NCBI GenBank assembly: GCA_016800925.1
Contig: JABCPU010000173.1
Location: forward strand, 1-64,000
DNA length: 64,000 nucleotides
From: Suillus spraguei
Taxonomy: Eukaryota > Basidiomycota > Agaricomycetes > Boletales > Suillaceae
Direction of reading: 5' to 3'
Under the pieces are notes generated by a model. The model was not told the origin of the DNA. It was given only the letters and a program-made list of their open reading frames with translations, and did not search any database. Below, piece after piece: positions 42,697 to 56,180 of the stretch (position 1 is the first letter of the stretch; each line of letters starts with the position of its first letter). The position numbers and the translations under genes were made by a program.

Positions 42697-43306
42697 ATGT
42701 CTACCACATCCTCTCAGAAATCCCCAGAACAGTCGCATGAGACGGTCAACAGTCGTCTCATTGAAGCCGGTGCGAAGGACCAGCGTGCTTATGAGCGCGC
42801 TAGGCACCGGACAAAGGAGCGGCGGGAGCATGCACAAGTAAAGGAGCGCAAGGAGAGAGCGGCTGTGGGAGCACCAGTAGTGGCGCTCAAGCAAGAGCAC
42901 GTGAGCCGGGCTTCTAAGAGGGCCAGCGTGGAGCTCTGGGATGACGATGAGCTTGACTCTCGTATCCTCGCTGGATCGGGGCGTCCCGTTAATGTTGCAC
43001 CGGCACCGAGGACCAAGTCTGGTTTCTCCAAGATGGTACTTGCAGATTTCGTGATGTTCAAGACTAAGAAACGCTCCAAGGCGCAAGGTACAGTACTGTC
43101 AAGATGTTGTTCGTCACAATGCTGATTCGAAGTTGTGACTAGATGCTGACTTCGAAGTCCTTCCGCCTGTCCGTTCGGTCATTGTTCTTGATGACTTTGA
43201 ACATGATATCGAGGTCAATGAACCTTGGGAATTTATTTCTCTTGCCCCTGAATCACCCATTTACAAGGGCCTATCGTACGCTCAGGCTGCTGCTTTGACG
43301 CTTTAG
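42697..43306 (+). CDS. small charged protein of unknown function
   Basis: Two exons (42697-43087 and 43143-43306) encode 184 residues. The first ~70 residues are highly charged and probably helical (repeated ERARHRTKERRE, VKERKERA). Then come an acidic patch (ELWDDDELDSR), a basic segment before the splice (KTKKRSKAQ) and a hydrophobic/acidic end (VIVLDDFEHDIEV, AQAAALTL). No named domain was recognised. The splice joins cleanly and both exons look protein-like, so a real gene is likely. Confidence 0.65.
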
Positions 43307-43674
43307 ATTATGTTATTGTGTTTGACATTTGATCAGCACCACACCACATCACACCACGCCCATTACGACCTGGTTTATTCCTAATTTCATTCATTACGAA
43401 GTCACGTTATATCTTCGAGCTCCAAGTTTTGGTCCTCGCTATAATTATATATTTACTGAAGTGGGCAGCTTATCTGAACTTTGACGATTAATGTATTGAT
43501 TGGTGTTGGATACTACCGGTGTTTCGAGTGTGCCGAGGTCGCAGCTCCTACAGATGCGTAAAGCTGAAGTAGCTCAAGTTTTCGATGCCATCATGCGACT
43601 GCAAGCAGCTTAGACACGCCAGTCAGCCAATAATATTACAATTAGACAATCTAACGATAGCACAGTGCGAATAA
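43307..43674. other. intergenic between convergent genes
   Basis: Shared 3' region of two genes that run toward each other; nothing else seen. Confidence 0.5.
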
Positions 43675-46197
43675 TTACGAAAAGCCGGTGCGTATAGTTG
43701 GATTAAATACGGGTAAAGGATGCGCCTGTATAATTATGAATATATGCGGAATGACAAATGTATATTTCAGGCTTACCTCCGTGTTGAAGACATATTCTGT
43801 AAAACAATGTGATGCATGAGCTACGTCTTGTCAATTGAACGAGGAACTCACCGTTGAGAGGAAGCACACTTGAATCTGCAAAGAGTAGATACAGATACTT
43901 TAATGTTTCGCTCTGACGAGAAAATAGAGTCAGCCACGATCATGTGGGCAGGGCAGGAGTCACACACCATCAAGAAAGTCTCCATTTTATCATCATATTC
44001 CACGGGAACTTGATCCACATTTATTACACTCGCGTACCCGCCTGTTGGGATACGGCAGTGCTTTTCGATGGCCTGGAATATCGCCCAGCCGTAATCGCGG
44101 TACTTGGGATCACCGGTGAGCCTGAAGGCAATAAAGATAGATTCGATAGTTTCCGGGCTGCAACACAAGTTGAATTCCCTTGTCAGTGAACGACAGAACG
44201 GAACCAAACATACCGCAGGATGTACCGGGCGTCAAAGGGAGGAGGGGAGCCTGGGCTGGTGAATTAAGCAAGTCAGCGTGCGACTCGATGTAACAAGCGA
44301 GTCAACATACCTCGCGCCTTTGATATACCAGTCAGCGGGAGCCACTGAACCATCCACCCCATCGCCCGGAATACGGAAGTGCGCAATTTCAGGTGCCAGG
44401 CCGCTGATCGCCACGTTCAATACACATGTAAACACTACTAAGGTGCATCGAAACATACGTTTGGGTCTCATATGTAGCCATGCAGGTCTTAATGAGTTCC
44501 GCTCCTGTAAGCCAATCACGTTCGCCTTGTTCGGTGAGCTCGTTTGTTTGCGGTGGAATCGAGACATTGTGAACAAGGGCACCGGACGTCGTGGCACCGA
44601 GCATAAGGGAACCGCCGAGGAAGCACACGAGATGGTCTTGCTTGGGCGTTAGACGCCATCCGCTATTGATCATGTCAGGGCATTTATCATTGAAGAATAA
44701 GATATAGCCAACATGTCCCCATTTTGGGTTTGGTGCGGGTTGAGCTCAGCGATGTAGAGAAGCTGACTGAAAAGCCCTCGCTGTACCAAGTGTGTGTGGA
44801 TACCTGTCATTGCAGTGGCGTACATCTAAAACGTATAATGAACGACGTTTAGAACAGAATATCAAATATACCTCGCGATATACAAGTTCCGTTTGATTCT
44901 GAGGGAGTTGTCAGGCTTTCCGACATCAATCTTTCCTGTATACTTTGCTTACAGTTTGCAAGTATTGTTTCCTGTAACTCAAAGGTGAGAGCGATGTTAA
45001 GCTAACATAATGTTTGCTCACAGTAGATATTCGTAATAGGAATCCCCGCGAGATCCGAGTCGAATCGGCGAGGTTTGGTAGCGACCCATTTTCGAGCTGG
45101 CACATGAGCTGTATGCTTGACGATTTTATGAATGCAAGACATACTCAACAAATATGGAGACTAGCCCGCTCGGCGTTGCGCTCGCCCTCAGGACGGCCAT
45201 TACCTAAGACAATGTAGGTTCTAGCGCAGAACCCCAAGCGAAATACTCACATTTTCAGCCTTCTCCCAAAATATATCCTCATCGGTAAGGTATGCCAAAT
45301 AACGGAACTCAAGTTGTAATGTTGAAGCCTCGGCAGTACTGATATACCCACTAGAATGGATATCTGGCACGCCTTCTCGAAGCGCTAAATTAATTAGTGA
45401 TAATGGAAGGCCAGACTCCGTCTCGAAAACGGGCAGAATGCGGCTACCGAGTTCCTGGGCCTTCTCAAGAAATACGGGGTCTTCCCCAGACAAATGGTAT
45501 GCAGATAGTAAGCCTCCCAGAACTCTAATTGTTGTCTGATGATCAAAACACATCAAGTTGCCATTACGCTATGATGAGATTTCTACTTACCTCGAAGGTG
45601 TTGAAATTACCATCCCGTTCGAATGAGAGCTTGTCTGCCACCCATGCCCTCGCACGCTGGTACTCGTCCTCCAGCCCCATGATAATCATCGTGTCGATAG
45701 AGTCTGCCACAGTATACCCAATACCCCCAGCTTCAGTCAGATTTGAACCAGTACGCAGGATTGGGTGGTATTCGTCATCACCCATGGCGTCCCTTTCTAC
45801 TGAAATCAGTCATTTGACTCATAACTCCATGGACTTTGCATTACCATATGCAAGCCACGCATGCTAAGGTGAGGCGTCAGCCCAGGGAGGGTTGAGCAAG
45901 TAGACATTTTCGTACTTTAAAAGCCTCTACAACTGCGTCTTGTTTTGCTTTGTCCGCCGTGAAGGTGGGGACATAATCTGCTCGAACTCCTGGTAGATTT
46001 CTGGTAGATGCACCGAGAAACTGGTCGAGTGGGCTCCTCACTAGAGCTAGAAACTAGTAGTGGGTAAGTGGAATTCGCCAACTTCACAAGTATTTTATAC
46101 AGACACTGTAAAGTGCCAAAACCAACACAGTGGCCAAAAGCACATAGTATATTTTTGGAAATGCTGAGGTGGACTTGGCTTCATTGCCCGTCTGCAT
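43675..46197 (-). CDS. class I alpha-1,2-mannosidase, glycoside hydrolase family 47
   Basis: Starts at ATG 46197 with a cytosolic stub and a single membrane anchor (YYVLLATVLVLALYS), so a type II ER/Golgi enzyme. After about a dozen exons it ends TAA at 43677-43675, roughly 570 residues. GH47 signatures: NLTEAGGIGYTVADSIDTMIIMG, FNTFETTIRVLGGLLSAYHL, IRLGSRGDSYYEYLL, KQDHLVCFLGGSLMLG, LAPEIAHF, PETIESIFIAFRLTGD, KMETFLMSETLKYLYLLF, and the terminal YVFNTEAHPLPVF with the calcium-binding Thr-Glu. It trims alpha-1,2-linked mannose from N-glycans. All splice joins keep frame. It shares a 529-bp upstream region with the divergent TauD-type gene. Confidence 0.93.
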
Positions 46198-46726
46198 TGG
46201 TGTTAGTCATTAGTGTATCAATCACCAAAGTAATAGTTTATCAAGTGCGCACTTCGCGACCACCCGCGAACCCGGTAGCTGCTTTCTTCCTCTGTCTGAC
46301 ACCTTCTTCCATGACTACGAGTGGCAAAAGTGAATCAGGCTATATGCACGTGGGTAGCCAATTAACTTACTTTTATACTTGTCTAGGCCTGGGTAGACCG
46401 ATAATATTCTAAGATGACGCGGTCATGCCGCACCTGCCATTGCCGGGACGCGCCCGTGACGCGACCGTAACGAAACCGTGACGCGCCTTCGAATCGTCAA
46501 TGAGAGAAATAACTGTTCTGATTTATCCAAATGACATTAGTTTACTGCATACTATCAAGTTTCCCGCACAAGTTTTGAATGTATACATTCGTCCAGGTCC
46601 TACATGGGTATCGGCACCAATTTCAGTTCGGGCCGCACTTGTTTGTCATGGTAAAGGCCGGATCATATGACAACTTGAACTCTTTCTGCTCGACTTTGTA
46701 TTCTCATATTTTATTCTGAACGTAAC
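46198..46726. promoter_or_regulatory. divergent intergenic region between GH47 and TauD-type genes
   Basis: The two starts face away from each other here. A cluster of GACGCG / TGACGCG words lies at about 46413-46492 (GATGACGCGG, CGTGACGCGACC, CGTGACGCGCC), candidates for a regulator site. Confidence 0.4.
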
Positions 46727-48140
46727 ATGGCCATTGAACTAGCACCAATAACCCTTCCCGCCTCTGCAAGTACTACGGATTTTGACCCCGATCTTGGTCG
46801 GGAAGTCAAGGGCGTGAACCCTGGCGAACTAACTCCTGAACAATTCAAGGAGATCGAGACAGCTTTGTACACTGTAGGTCTCGGATCTTCACCGTGTAAA
46901 ATGCACTTGACTTATGTACTTCGCAGCATGGAATTCTGCTGTTCAGAGATGTTACTCTGACACCAGAACAACAGTATGTTCTAACAAAGGTGGGCGATCT
47001 CGTCGGCATGGCTTTCAATACAGTTCTCAGGTTCAGACAGGCTTTTGATCCAGAGTCCGAATCATACGGACATGGAAACAACAAGACTCAATCGACAAAG
47101 AAGTCTATCCTTCACCCGGACCTTAAGACGATTCCCCGGGTGCACCAAGTTCAACTCATTGGCAACGGCATGGTCTACAACCATGAAGGTCTTGAATCCG
47201 CTGCTCTGAAGCATCCATCGCATACGAGCTTCCATAAAACCCGTGTCTCTGCTGAAAACGAAGCACTGGGTATCACCAGGTTCTATCGCTGGCACATCGA
47301 TGCTGCGCTGTACGATTACAATCCACCTCGTGCGACCACCCTGTATGGTATCACCGTGCCTGAGGGTGATAGGCAGACTGTCAGGTATAGCGATGATGAT
47401 GATCCATCTGGGGAGACTCTATCTGTACCTCTGGGGACCACTGCTTTCGTATCAGGAAGGAAGATGTTCCAGATCCTGCCACCTGAATTGAAGAGCTTTG
47501 CCGTACGGACTTCTGTTCGGTACGCTCCCCATCCTTACGTCTGGATGGCACCTGCCCGTGCGAAGTCGGACGGTCTAGGAATTGTGAACGAAGGTCTAGA
47601 ATTGCCGCTGAGCGAACTTCCGGAATGGGAGGAATCGAAAATTAAAACGCTGCCTATCGTACGTCCTACTTCCATTCCGCGGACATGAGATTAAAAAAGA
47701 TGAGCACACGTAGCTTTGGAAGAACCCTGTCACAGGCGAACTACATTTCCAAGTGCATCCTTGCGGTGCTCAAGAACTTATCGTGAAACCCTTACCATCT
47801 GGTGCTTCCCGTGAGGGTGCCTTATACCCCGATGGAGAACATATCAAGGACCTTGGGAAGGTTCGCGAACTTCTGCATTTGATGCAGCGGCCCGGTATCG
47901 CCCCCGGGGTATTATTTTTGCTTGCTCTTTTTCTATATGAACTGACACGACTTTGTTTAGCTGGTGTATCCGCACGATTGGAAGGAACGCGATCTCGTCT
48001 TATTCCACAACCGCGGCTTGCTTCACACCGTTGTCGGTGCTTTCAAGTCCGATCAAGTTCGCGCATTCCACCAGTGCAATCTCGCCGCATCCGATGTTCC
48101 CACTGGCCCCACAGAGCAGGATGTCATCACGTGGGCTTGA
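46727..48140 (+). CDS. TauD/TfdA-family 2-oxoglutarate-dependent dioxygenase
   Basis: Five exons encode ~400 residues from ATG 46727 to TGA 48138. Family features: HGILLFRDVTLTPEQQ near residue 55, YGHGN, the ligands His and Asp in RWHIDAALY, a PPRATTLYG segment, and the distal His with the Arg-containing end NRGLLHTVVGAFKSD...RAFHQCNLA. Fungal members of this group oxidise sulfonates, aryl or alkyl acids; the substrate here cannot be read from the sequence. Cytosolic, Fe(II)-dependent. No lesion seen. Confidence 0.9.
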
Positions 48141-48737
48141 AGTACAGTCACACGTATGAAACAGTCACTATTTAATCGTTCGCTATCGGAAGCATATATA
48201 TGTGCGACACTACGGAACTGTACGATATCAATATTGATGCTCGCTTTATCTCTCACATATTTGTCTTTTGCACCCAATGTACTCATCACAATAGATTACC
48301 TGGTCATCTTGTATCCAAACTATAGTGTTGTTCAAACAATTTGTACTACAATCATCCAGGTATCGCAAAACCAAGACAAGGCGGGCTGCCATAGGCGAAC
48401 CGTACCCGTAATTAGGGCTATAGAGACCAGATAACTAAGTATGCCAAGCCAAGTGGATCCAGAGGGCATAGAAGAGGAAATCAAGAACTGATTCAATCGA
48501 ACGCGGACAAAAACGCAAAGACAAGTTTTAACGACAAAGAGGATAAACGAAGACACGATACGGATCAATATTAAATCAATTTTGTAAACGCAAAGCATCA
48601 ATGAAAGTCAGGCGGCACGAAAGACACAATACAAGACAACGACTGATGAGAATGATCAACATATAAGGCAATCGACGTATATCCATAGCGACGATTCATT
48701 AGACGAGGACGAGGGAATATCAACAGTTGTCATTGGA
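48141..48737. other. intergenic between convergent genes
   Basis: Nothing recognisable. Confidence 0.5.
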
Positions 48738-50372
48738 TCAAGGCTCCCCGGCTGGCACAGAATGCGGAGTTGACTTGCGGGCTTCGTCGGGACCTTCGTG
48801 GGACATGGATGAAGGCGAAGGACTAGAAGACGGTCCGGGTCCTGCGGAGACAGGGGCGCTGTCTAGATGTTCATCAGCAGGTACACTGTTACCGCGCGCC
48901 ATATCTTTTCTAGGCACCAGGGGTGCGGAGCTGAAAACGTTGCGGAAGTTATACATCGAGCGGAGGTCGCTGAGACTGTGTGTTGTCTGACGATGGTGAC
49001 CCTCATCCTCAGAGACTTCTGTTTCCTCTTGTTCGTGATCTGTCTCCTCAGCCTCCTCACCCATGACAGTCCGAAGGGAGGAGACCGCGATGTTGGTATT
49101 ATTCATAAAGCCCGCGGCAGCGGGGCCGTGATAGGAAGATGCTAAAGAGGTGAGTGGAGGAAGAGAGTAGGTGCGGGGAAGAGCTAAAGGAGCATTTCGA
49201 CTCGCCGCTCGTGAAGCAGCAATGCGTGCCGGATGGATTGGTGGTGTGGACGCAGCCGATTTAGTTTTGCGTGCTGGACGGATTGCTCTGCGGGTGCTGC
49301 TCGCTTTAGATGAGGAGGTGCGCTGGGTCGTTGCCGGGGAGCCATCATCAGGAGCAGATTCTGCAGTAGTAGCTGGATGTGCAGAATCGACAGATGTCTG
49401 AGAGGAATTATCACCCTTGTGGACACGTAGATGTTGGAGTAAATTGTCATTTCGGTTGAAACGTTTGTCGCACGTGGGGTGAGGGCAGTCAAACGCTGAT
49501 CGTGACGGACATTATCAACAAAGTCCGGAGAGGTGATGATGCAACAAAGAGGCTCACGTTTTTCATGTGTATGGATAGATCGGATGTGCCGTTTGAGATG
49601 CTCTCCACGACTAAAGCACTTGCCGCAGTCTTCCACCTTACAGACATAAACGCGTCCCTTACGTCCCTCAGCTACTTCTCCTTCTACTGCGGCATCGTCG
49701 CCGGCGGTAGGGACGCGGCGACCGCGACTCTTTTTTGTCAGGTTCGGAACGGGAATAGGGGGGGCCGTGCGTATCCTCGGTCCACGTCGTTCAGAAGTAA
49801 ATGAGGAAGACGATGCGTCAAGGAAAGTATATTCCCCGGGTATTGGGGTGCCACTTGGTTCGAATGGGGGCGTGACTTCCTTCAGCAGAGGGGCATCCTC
49901 GACCATTGAACCGGAAGACGACTCCGGGATCAACACGGTAGGTTCCATCTTGAGAAGCTTTGATGGCACGTAAGTTGGGTCTTGATCCGCCTCAACGTCA
50001 GTTTCGTCGTCGACCGCCCGCGCGTCGAAGGATCGTTTGAGAGAAGCACTAGATCCTCTGTATGTTGTATCTAGGGGGTCACCTCTGCCGTGTTTTCCCC
50101 AACGAACGGTTGGACGACCTGTTGTTTGTGAACGCGTTACTCTTCGAGAATTCGGGTTAGAATCGGTTGAAAGATGTTGAGAGTCCTGTAAGGGATTATA
50201 ATGCAATATAAAGAGTGGCGTTACCCTGGTAAATATTATAATGGTATATAAAGCAAAAAAAGATACTAACCGAATTATTAAGTTGATTAAGGTCTACTAG
50301 AGTTTCATCGTCTTGTAAAGGTGTTGGTAGAGCTGCAGGAGTTTGGTTGAATCGAGATTCAGGACTTTCCAT
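48738..50372 (-). CDS. C2H2 zinc-finger transcription factor, Msn2/4-like
   Basis: Starts at ATG 50372 (MESPESRFNQ...); three exons, ~480 residues. After an acidic/Ser-rich N-terminal half comes PVPNLTKKSRGRRVPT, then finger 1 (YVCKVEDCGKCFSRGEHLKR...H) and, after a splice inside the linker, finger 2 (FDCPHPTCDKRFNRNDNLLQHLRVH). The GEHLKRHIRSIHT and RNDNLLQH helices match the Msn2/Msn4 pattern that reads CCCCT stress elements. The C terminus is Ala/Pro- then acidic/Ser-rich. It is a likely nuclear regulator of stress or nutrient genes. Related to the gene at 54070, which shares the KKSRGRRVPT motif and finger 1. Confidence 0.85.
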
Positions 50373-53300
50373 CGTTTTTGCGACGCCTGATGGGAGGATG
50401 AGAACAAGGGGCTTTTCGGAGACGACGACTGCTCACCTCCTCAACAAAGATTTATCGAATGCTGTTACAGATTATTTCTACGGTATAAAGCAGCGTTGAG
50501 CTGTGTATTCAAACCAACAGAGATTCCTTGCGGGCAAACTCTGGCGCAGGGGATTTCGGACAGGGGTCCTTCGTTGTTTTTTTGCCAAACTACCCCGTTC
50601 ACACGATCGAACCCTACCCACGTGTTCAACCGCGATGGTCCATGGACCACCGTATCATGGTCCGGGGCCGTCAAGATCACTACGGTGCACAGCGTACGAC
50701 GCTAGTAGGTTAACGTCTACACTACCATTCTGCGTAAACTCTGCTTTCAGTTCAGTCATCTTCATGCTCATACACTGGGAGGGTACTCGGGGTTAGCTCC
50801 AAATTTCATCAGATTTACCAATATAGGCGTCCTCTGCTCCGCTGCAAGTATATCTGGACCATCGTGACCGCTAGGCACTCGAAGCGCTTGTCGACGCCTC
50901 TACAAGGCCACTCTCTATTTTCTGCCTCGTCTCAGCAGTAGCCAACTAGAGTAATCATTGCCTTTACCGTCATGTGGCAGCTACCAGCCTCATTTGGCAC
51001 ACCCCTTGGTAGCTTTGGTTGGGATAATCTTGACCTAGATCGTATGTTCGAGAATGTACGCACTGTGTTCTGACAGTCTTGTTGATGCGGCATGATCCCA
51101 GGCAATATATTTATTCCAATTTCCGTACTCGCGTCTACCACGGGCCATCCAAGGGAACGACATCGTCGAGACACTTTCCGTTCACTTACCGGTGCTTACT
51201 TCCTTGATTCTTTAATTCGCCGTCCTCCTTGTTTTTTTTGCTATTAATAACGTTCTCATCCGTCATGATAGCCCCACTGGCCGGATCCAACCCGAACAGC
51301 GTGTCTCGGTCTCTACAAATGAACAGTGCCTGTTGCTTTCCGCACATCCGCGGCGTCAACTGGTGGGATGTGTCAACCTTCCCATGGAAGCTGCAGCATC
51401 TGCTACTAAGCACTGAGGCCACAAGCTATTAACTCATTCCACAGTGACGTTGCCTGCTTACGAGTCACTTTTCTCGAATGCGTGCTTCACGATAAGGTTA
51501 TCTCGTCGAAGCCTCGCACGTACACTCGCTAGAATCGTTGCGTATGTTCTCCGGTGTTCTAAGTCCACACACTACTAATGTATACATTTGCTAATGTAGC
51601 GATTCTCAGAGCAGTCATATCGTCGGGACCTGCCGACTGATTGTGAAGTCCTAAGCATCGGCATTGCCCTTGCGTATTTTCTCTCCTCCGAGTCGATCCG
51701 CAAGGCTATTATAGTTTCCCGGAAAACGTGTCGGCTTGCCTAATGGCAATACGGCGATTTTGTGTTTTTGAAATCTATTAGTAAGTTAAGGGAGCCTATT
51801 TGCTGTTCGGGCGCTCGTGCTGCGCTAACTCAACATAGCAGGTTTCTGTATTTGGTGATTAGTATTACCTTCGCTGTTTTGAAATTCATATCAATAATCA
51901 AGTTGTCATTGGTTATAATTAAAATTTGAGACCTTCAGGACACGCAGCAGACACTGACGGTCACGTCAATTTCGCGATCAATCGGCACCTGGGTCACTTT
52001 TTGGATCCAGGGATTATTGCGACATCACCCTTGGATCAGTCACCGCACGGCATACTCATGCTTGCCACTGGCACAAATCCAGCAAGGCTAGCTATTGGAT
52101 TAGCATGGTTCGCCTGGTTTCTAGTTCCAATTCTATTTAACAATGCTTATTGCCTCGCACAGGTTTCCGCTTAATAATCGCTGGCGCTCCGTCCCAACTA
52201 CTTATAGTGCTCATAGCCCGTGAACTATGTTGGACAAGTGTTAGACAGGTGCGGTGCTTGTGACGCAGATGAATTATCACATCCGCAGACAACCAGGGTC
52301 CTCGATTACTGATCTTTGGCGTATTAAAAATGAAAGTTACCGACTGTCGCTAGATCAGTTGTAGTACACTCATTCGAATTTTAATTAATTTTATGACTAT
52401 CTGATGGGGCCTTGACTAGTTACGTCCTGTGCACACTCGCTCCCGCCAGGACGGTCAGAAAATGATATACCGAATTGAGCTGTCCGGCGGGCATTTCCAT
52501 ATTTCCCTGCTGTATGGAGATAGAACAGGCGCTTTAGATTCGAGTATTCAATTGTTGAAAAAGGAAGGTCGAGCGGCATTGTTGATTCTTGGCAAGTCTC
52601 TATCCAGGATCACGGTGGCGTGCACACGCCTGCCAACCGACCTCTTCATAAATGAAGCCATCGATTAAAAACGATATGCGGCGCGATACGAGTGTGATTC
52701 CCAGGGGAGGTAGTGGTTCATGTCAAGTGCCATGAATAGATTTTGGACTAATTTCGCGCAGAAGCCAATAAATAAACGATACACACACTGCAATCAGGGT
52801 GGCTGGGGTGATTGAGAAGCGAGTGATTGGAAAGGGATGTGTGAGGGTGTACGGCAACGCAGAATGAATTTAGAAGGTAAGTAGCACGGTCGATTTGGGG
52901 ACCTGCGGGAGTGGATTTCCGATCCATAGATATGAAAGTGGGAGGTGAAACTTTCAGGGACGTTCTCGAGGAAACCTTGATTTACGTCGCTCTGCCACCC
53001 CTGGCGCGATATACATGCGGTGACAGGATGGAGCGGAAGCCTTTTCTTCCTCTACCGTAAAGAGGTTTCACGCTGCAGGGAGGAGTAGGCTGGAGGGAGC
53101 CGAATGCCTCGCGTTTTGAGTAGTAGTAGACGCCTGGCAGATAATAGGTATGTATGTTAGGCACAAGTATTATGTACCTAAAATGACGATAACTCTGTGA
53201 GTATAGAAGGCAGCGCATGGGATCATACCTGTGCAAAATAAAGCAGAAGGATACTCCGATGTGGAGAAGGGTAAAACGTTCGTGTGATGCTATGATAAGT

Positions 53301-54069
53301 AAGATGAGCTGTTAGATCGGAGCAAACCTTAGATTGAGTCAGGTATTAGATTCAGGTTCGGCAGCTGCCTGGTGGTGCTTGTGAACCTTGACACTCCAAA
53401 AGAGCAAAGATTGTCGAAAAGTGTTGAGTAGCCTCGTGTGCTACTACTATGACTCGGACTACCGACCGTCGGCTATAGAAAAGCATCTCATGGAGAGGAT
53501 AACCATTAAGGAAAACTGGTACCGAGATCCTCATCGAAGAACTTGGCAATCCGGCAAAGTCACAGAATCAAACAATAGTACACAGCTGGTGAGGTTTCTT
53601 CTATGATCGCAAATGAGTTTCGTTAATTCTTTTCTTTCTACTACTACCACCAGGTTCATCGGCGGTGCTCACTCATGCTGTACTGAAGTACTAGCAATTT
53701 GGTTTCTACTAGTACTCCCTGTGGTACTCACTGTTAACACTTCACTCTGAACACGACGTGACTCAATCCGAGGGCTACTAGCCTCGATCGTTAGGCCTTG
53801 TCCCGCCCAACGCGCTCCCCGCGATTGTTCCATTCTCAGATCTTTTTCCCCCTCAATTGTAAATTACATTCACAGCCACAGATCACATCCGCTTAAGGCA
53901 CCTGGACGCGACCGCTAAACTGCCTTGTGCGCGAACCTGGTCCTTGGTATGACCAATAATTTCCAACTCAAAATCAATTCCCTTATTATAGTCTCGCCAG
54001 ATAAATCTGGCCTCATATTCACCCCAGACAAGGCAAGAACGTATCACAACTCTCTCCTTAAAAATCCAA
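50373..54069. other. 3.7-kb intergenic region between divergent C2H2 genes
   Basis: No recognisable gene. Short frames (for example 50465-50680 minus, 52429-52668 plus, 53352-53549 minus) lack motifs. The length is unusual for this gene-dense half and may reflect extended control regions of two regulators, or lost genes. Confidence 0.45.
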
Positions 54070-56180
54070 ATGGACTCAAATATTCCTCCCTCTTATTTCG
54101 ACTCTGCTCCTTATCCTTTTCCCCATCAACGACATCACTCTACACGTCCCGTAGCTGTCAACATGACAAGTTCCCCGTATTTCCCTCGCACACATTCCCA
54201 TTCTAGTTCTAGCCCTACTCTTAGTCATTTCTCCCCCTCAATTCGTTTCAATTCCTATTACTCCCTTGCACAGCAGTCGCAACTTCCACAACCCCTTCCA
54301 GACTATAACACATACCCGTCCGACAGCTCGGCTGCTTCCGCTGAGTCGCCGCTCTCTTCTTCATCAGCAAACGAGAGCCCGCTTCCTGAACTTCCTATCG
54401 ATTCAATGGAGAACGACACACCCCATGTCGTTAGTGATGATTATTATTCCTACTTCACCACAGATGACCTAGTGAACGCTGGATACTTGTTCCCCCACGC
54501 TCCACGAGCATTCGCCCTATCGGGGTATGTAGCCGAGAATCCGGAGGTCTATAAGCAGCCTGTCGCAGCGCCGCTGCCTATGCCATTGTCAGTCGCAATG
54601 GGCTATACTTATTCACCTGAAGCCAAGAAATTTCAACCGTTGTGTCCTCCACCGCAGCCCCAGGAAGCGGATCCTCAGCAATACAGCAACTCCTTATATG
54701 GATCTCCTCCTACACCCGCGGCTCATCCTGCGGGGAGCGATGCACACTCTTACCAGCAGGATTTTGATGCTGCATACCAGCCGCAGGCGGCCACAAGCTC
54801 TTATCATGGTTTCGTCCCTCCAGCTTCGCATGCCTGTTATCAGCAGCCTCGTCAGAATATCAAAGTTGAAACCATTCCCGACCTTGGAGCACCTTATAGC
54901 CCGCCAGCTGATATTTCCAACTCGCCCAACAGCTTGGCAGTTTATGATGGTCTTTTCGAGACAGGTGCGTACTCGTCGAATATCTGGACCGTTGTATCTG
55001 ACATCCTCAGTATCAGCTTCACCCCCAATTGGGCAGCATGACACTGGCATATCAGAACTAGTAATGCGCTATATGCCAAGCCAAAGCAATTCATTGTCAT
55101 CGATGAGCATGACTGTACTACCTGCGCCTGTTCCGCGACAACCATATCTTGGATCATCCATCGTCAGCGATTGTGAGCGCACGTGTCAGGAACAGGAACA
55201 GCAACGGCAGGCTTTGAGAGTTCAGACACAAGGTTTGCAGGAGCAGAGAACTGTGCGACCTGCGGAAGTATCACCTGTGATGGGGTTCACGGATCTACCG
55301 GAGCCTGAGGATGAGGATGCTGAAGGCGAGCCGGACATTGCAGCCTTTAATCACCATGGGTCCAGATCCAACGGTGGACATGGTTCAGGGAAACATCACT
55401 TCATGCCCCAGAACTTCGTGCAACAGCTTGGTGAGACCTTCTTTATCGAGAGAGACAATGATTTTGGTTTGGACGACGAAGAAGACGCAGACGGCGTTGA
55501 TGAAATTGGCCTTGACGACAACGACGATGATTACGGGGCGGAAGAAGTAGAGGATGACGATGGAGACGGCGACTTCGTACCCCACATGCGAACAACGTCA
55601 AAGAACACGCGAAGCTTACGTTCTCGATCTTTTTCCGGCAGGAATTCGGCGCGGTACCATCCTTATGGATCAGCACTCCCACAGCCTGCACCAAAACGTG
55701 CTACGAAGTCGCCTCTTATTGCTGCCTCCACTTTGACGCCAGGCTCGTCATCTCAGGTAAAGTCTCGCAAGAACGCACGGTCCCTCCCTGTTCCTGTTCC
55801 AGTCCCTAACCTCACGAAGAAGTCGAGGGGTCGTCGCGTGCCGACCGTGAATAATACCGCCGGCAGTGGTCGGGCCCGAGGTTACAGTGACCCCCTCGGA
55901 AGTCGGATCTATTTGTGTGACATTAGCGGTTGTGGAAAGTGTTTCGCGAGAGGGGAGCACCTAAAACGACACATCAGAAGCATCCACACCAATGAAAAGC
56001 GTAAGTAAAATTATTCCGCCGTCTATCTCCTCATTCTCATCAACAACCGCAGCGCATAGATGTCCATACCCTGGTTGTGGAAAGGAGTTCAGTCGGCACG
56101 ATAACCTAGGCCAGCACATGAAAGTTCATAAGGATCTTCCCAAGTTAATGGAGAGGATGGGTATGGTGGATGATGTTTAA
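54070..56180 (+). CDS. C2H2 zinc-finger transcription factor, Msn2/4-like (larger paralogue)
   Basis: Three exons, ~655 residues. The N-terminal half is Ser/Pro/Tyr/Gln-rich, typical of an activation region. An Asp/Glu-rich run follows (EEDADGVDEIGLDDNDDD region, ~55490-55575), then PVPNLTKKSRGRRVPT, finger 1 (YLCDISGCGKCFARGEHLKR...H) and finger 2 after the last intron (CPYPGCGKEFSRHDNLGQHMKVH). Intron 1 joins GAGACAG to AACTAGTAATG; intron 2 interrupts the finger linker at exactly the same place as in the 48738-50372 gene, good evidence of common origin. Predicted DNA-binding stress/nutrient regulator. Confidence 0.88.

Noticed and set aside
55385..55694. Minus-strand frames opposite the acidic run of the larger C2H2 gene
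   Set aside because: They are shadows of low-complexity coding sequence on the plus strand.
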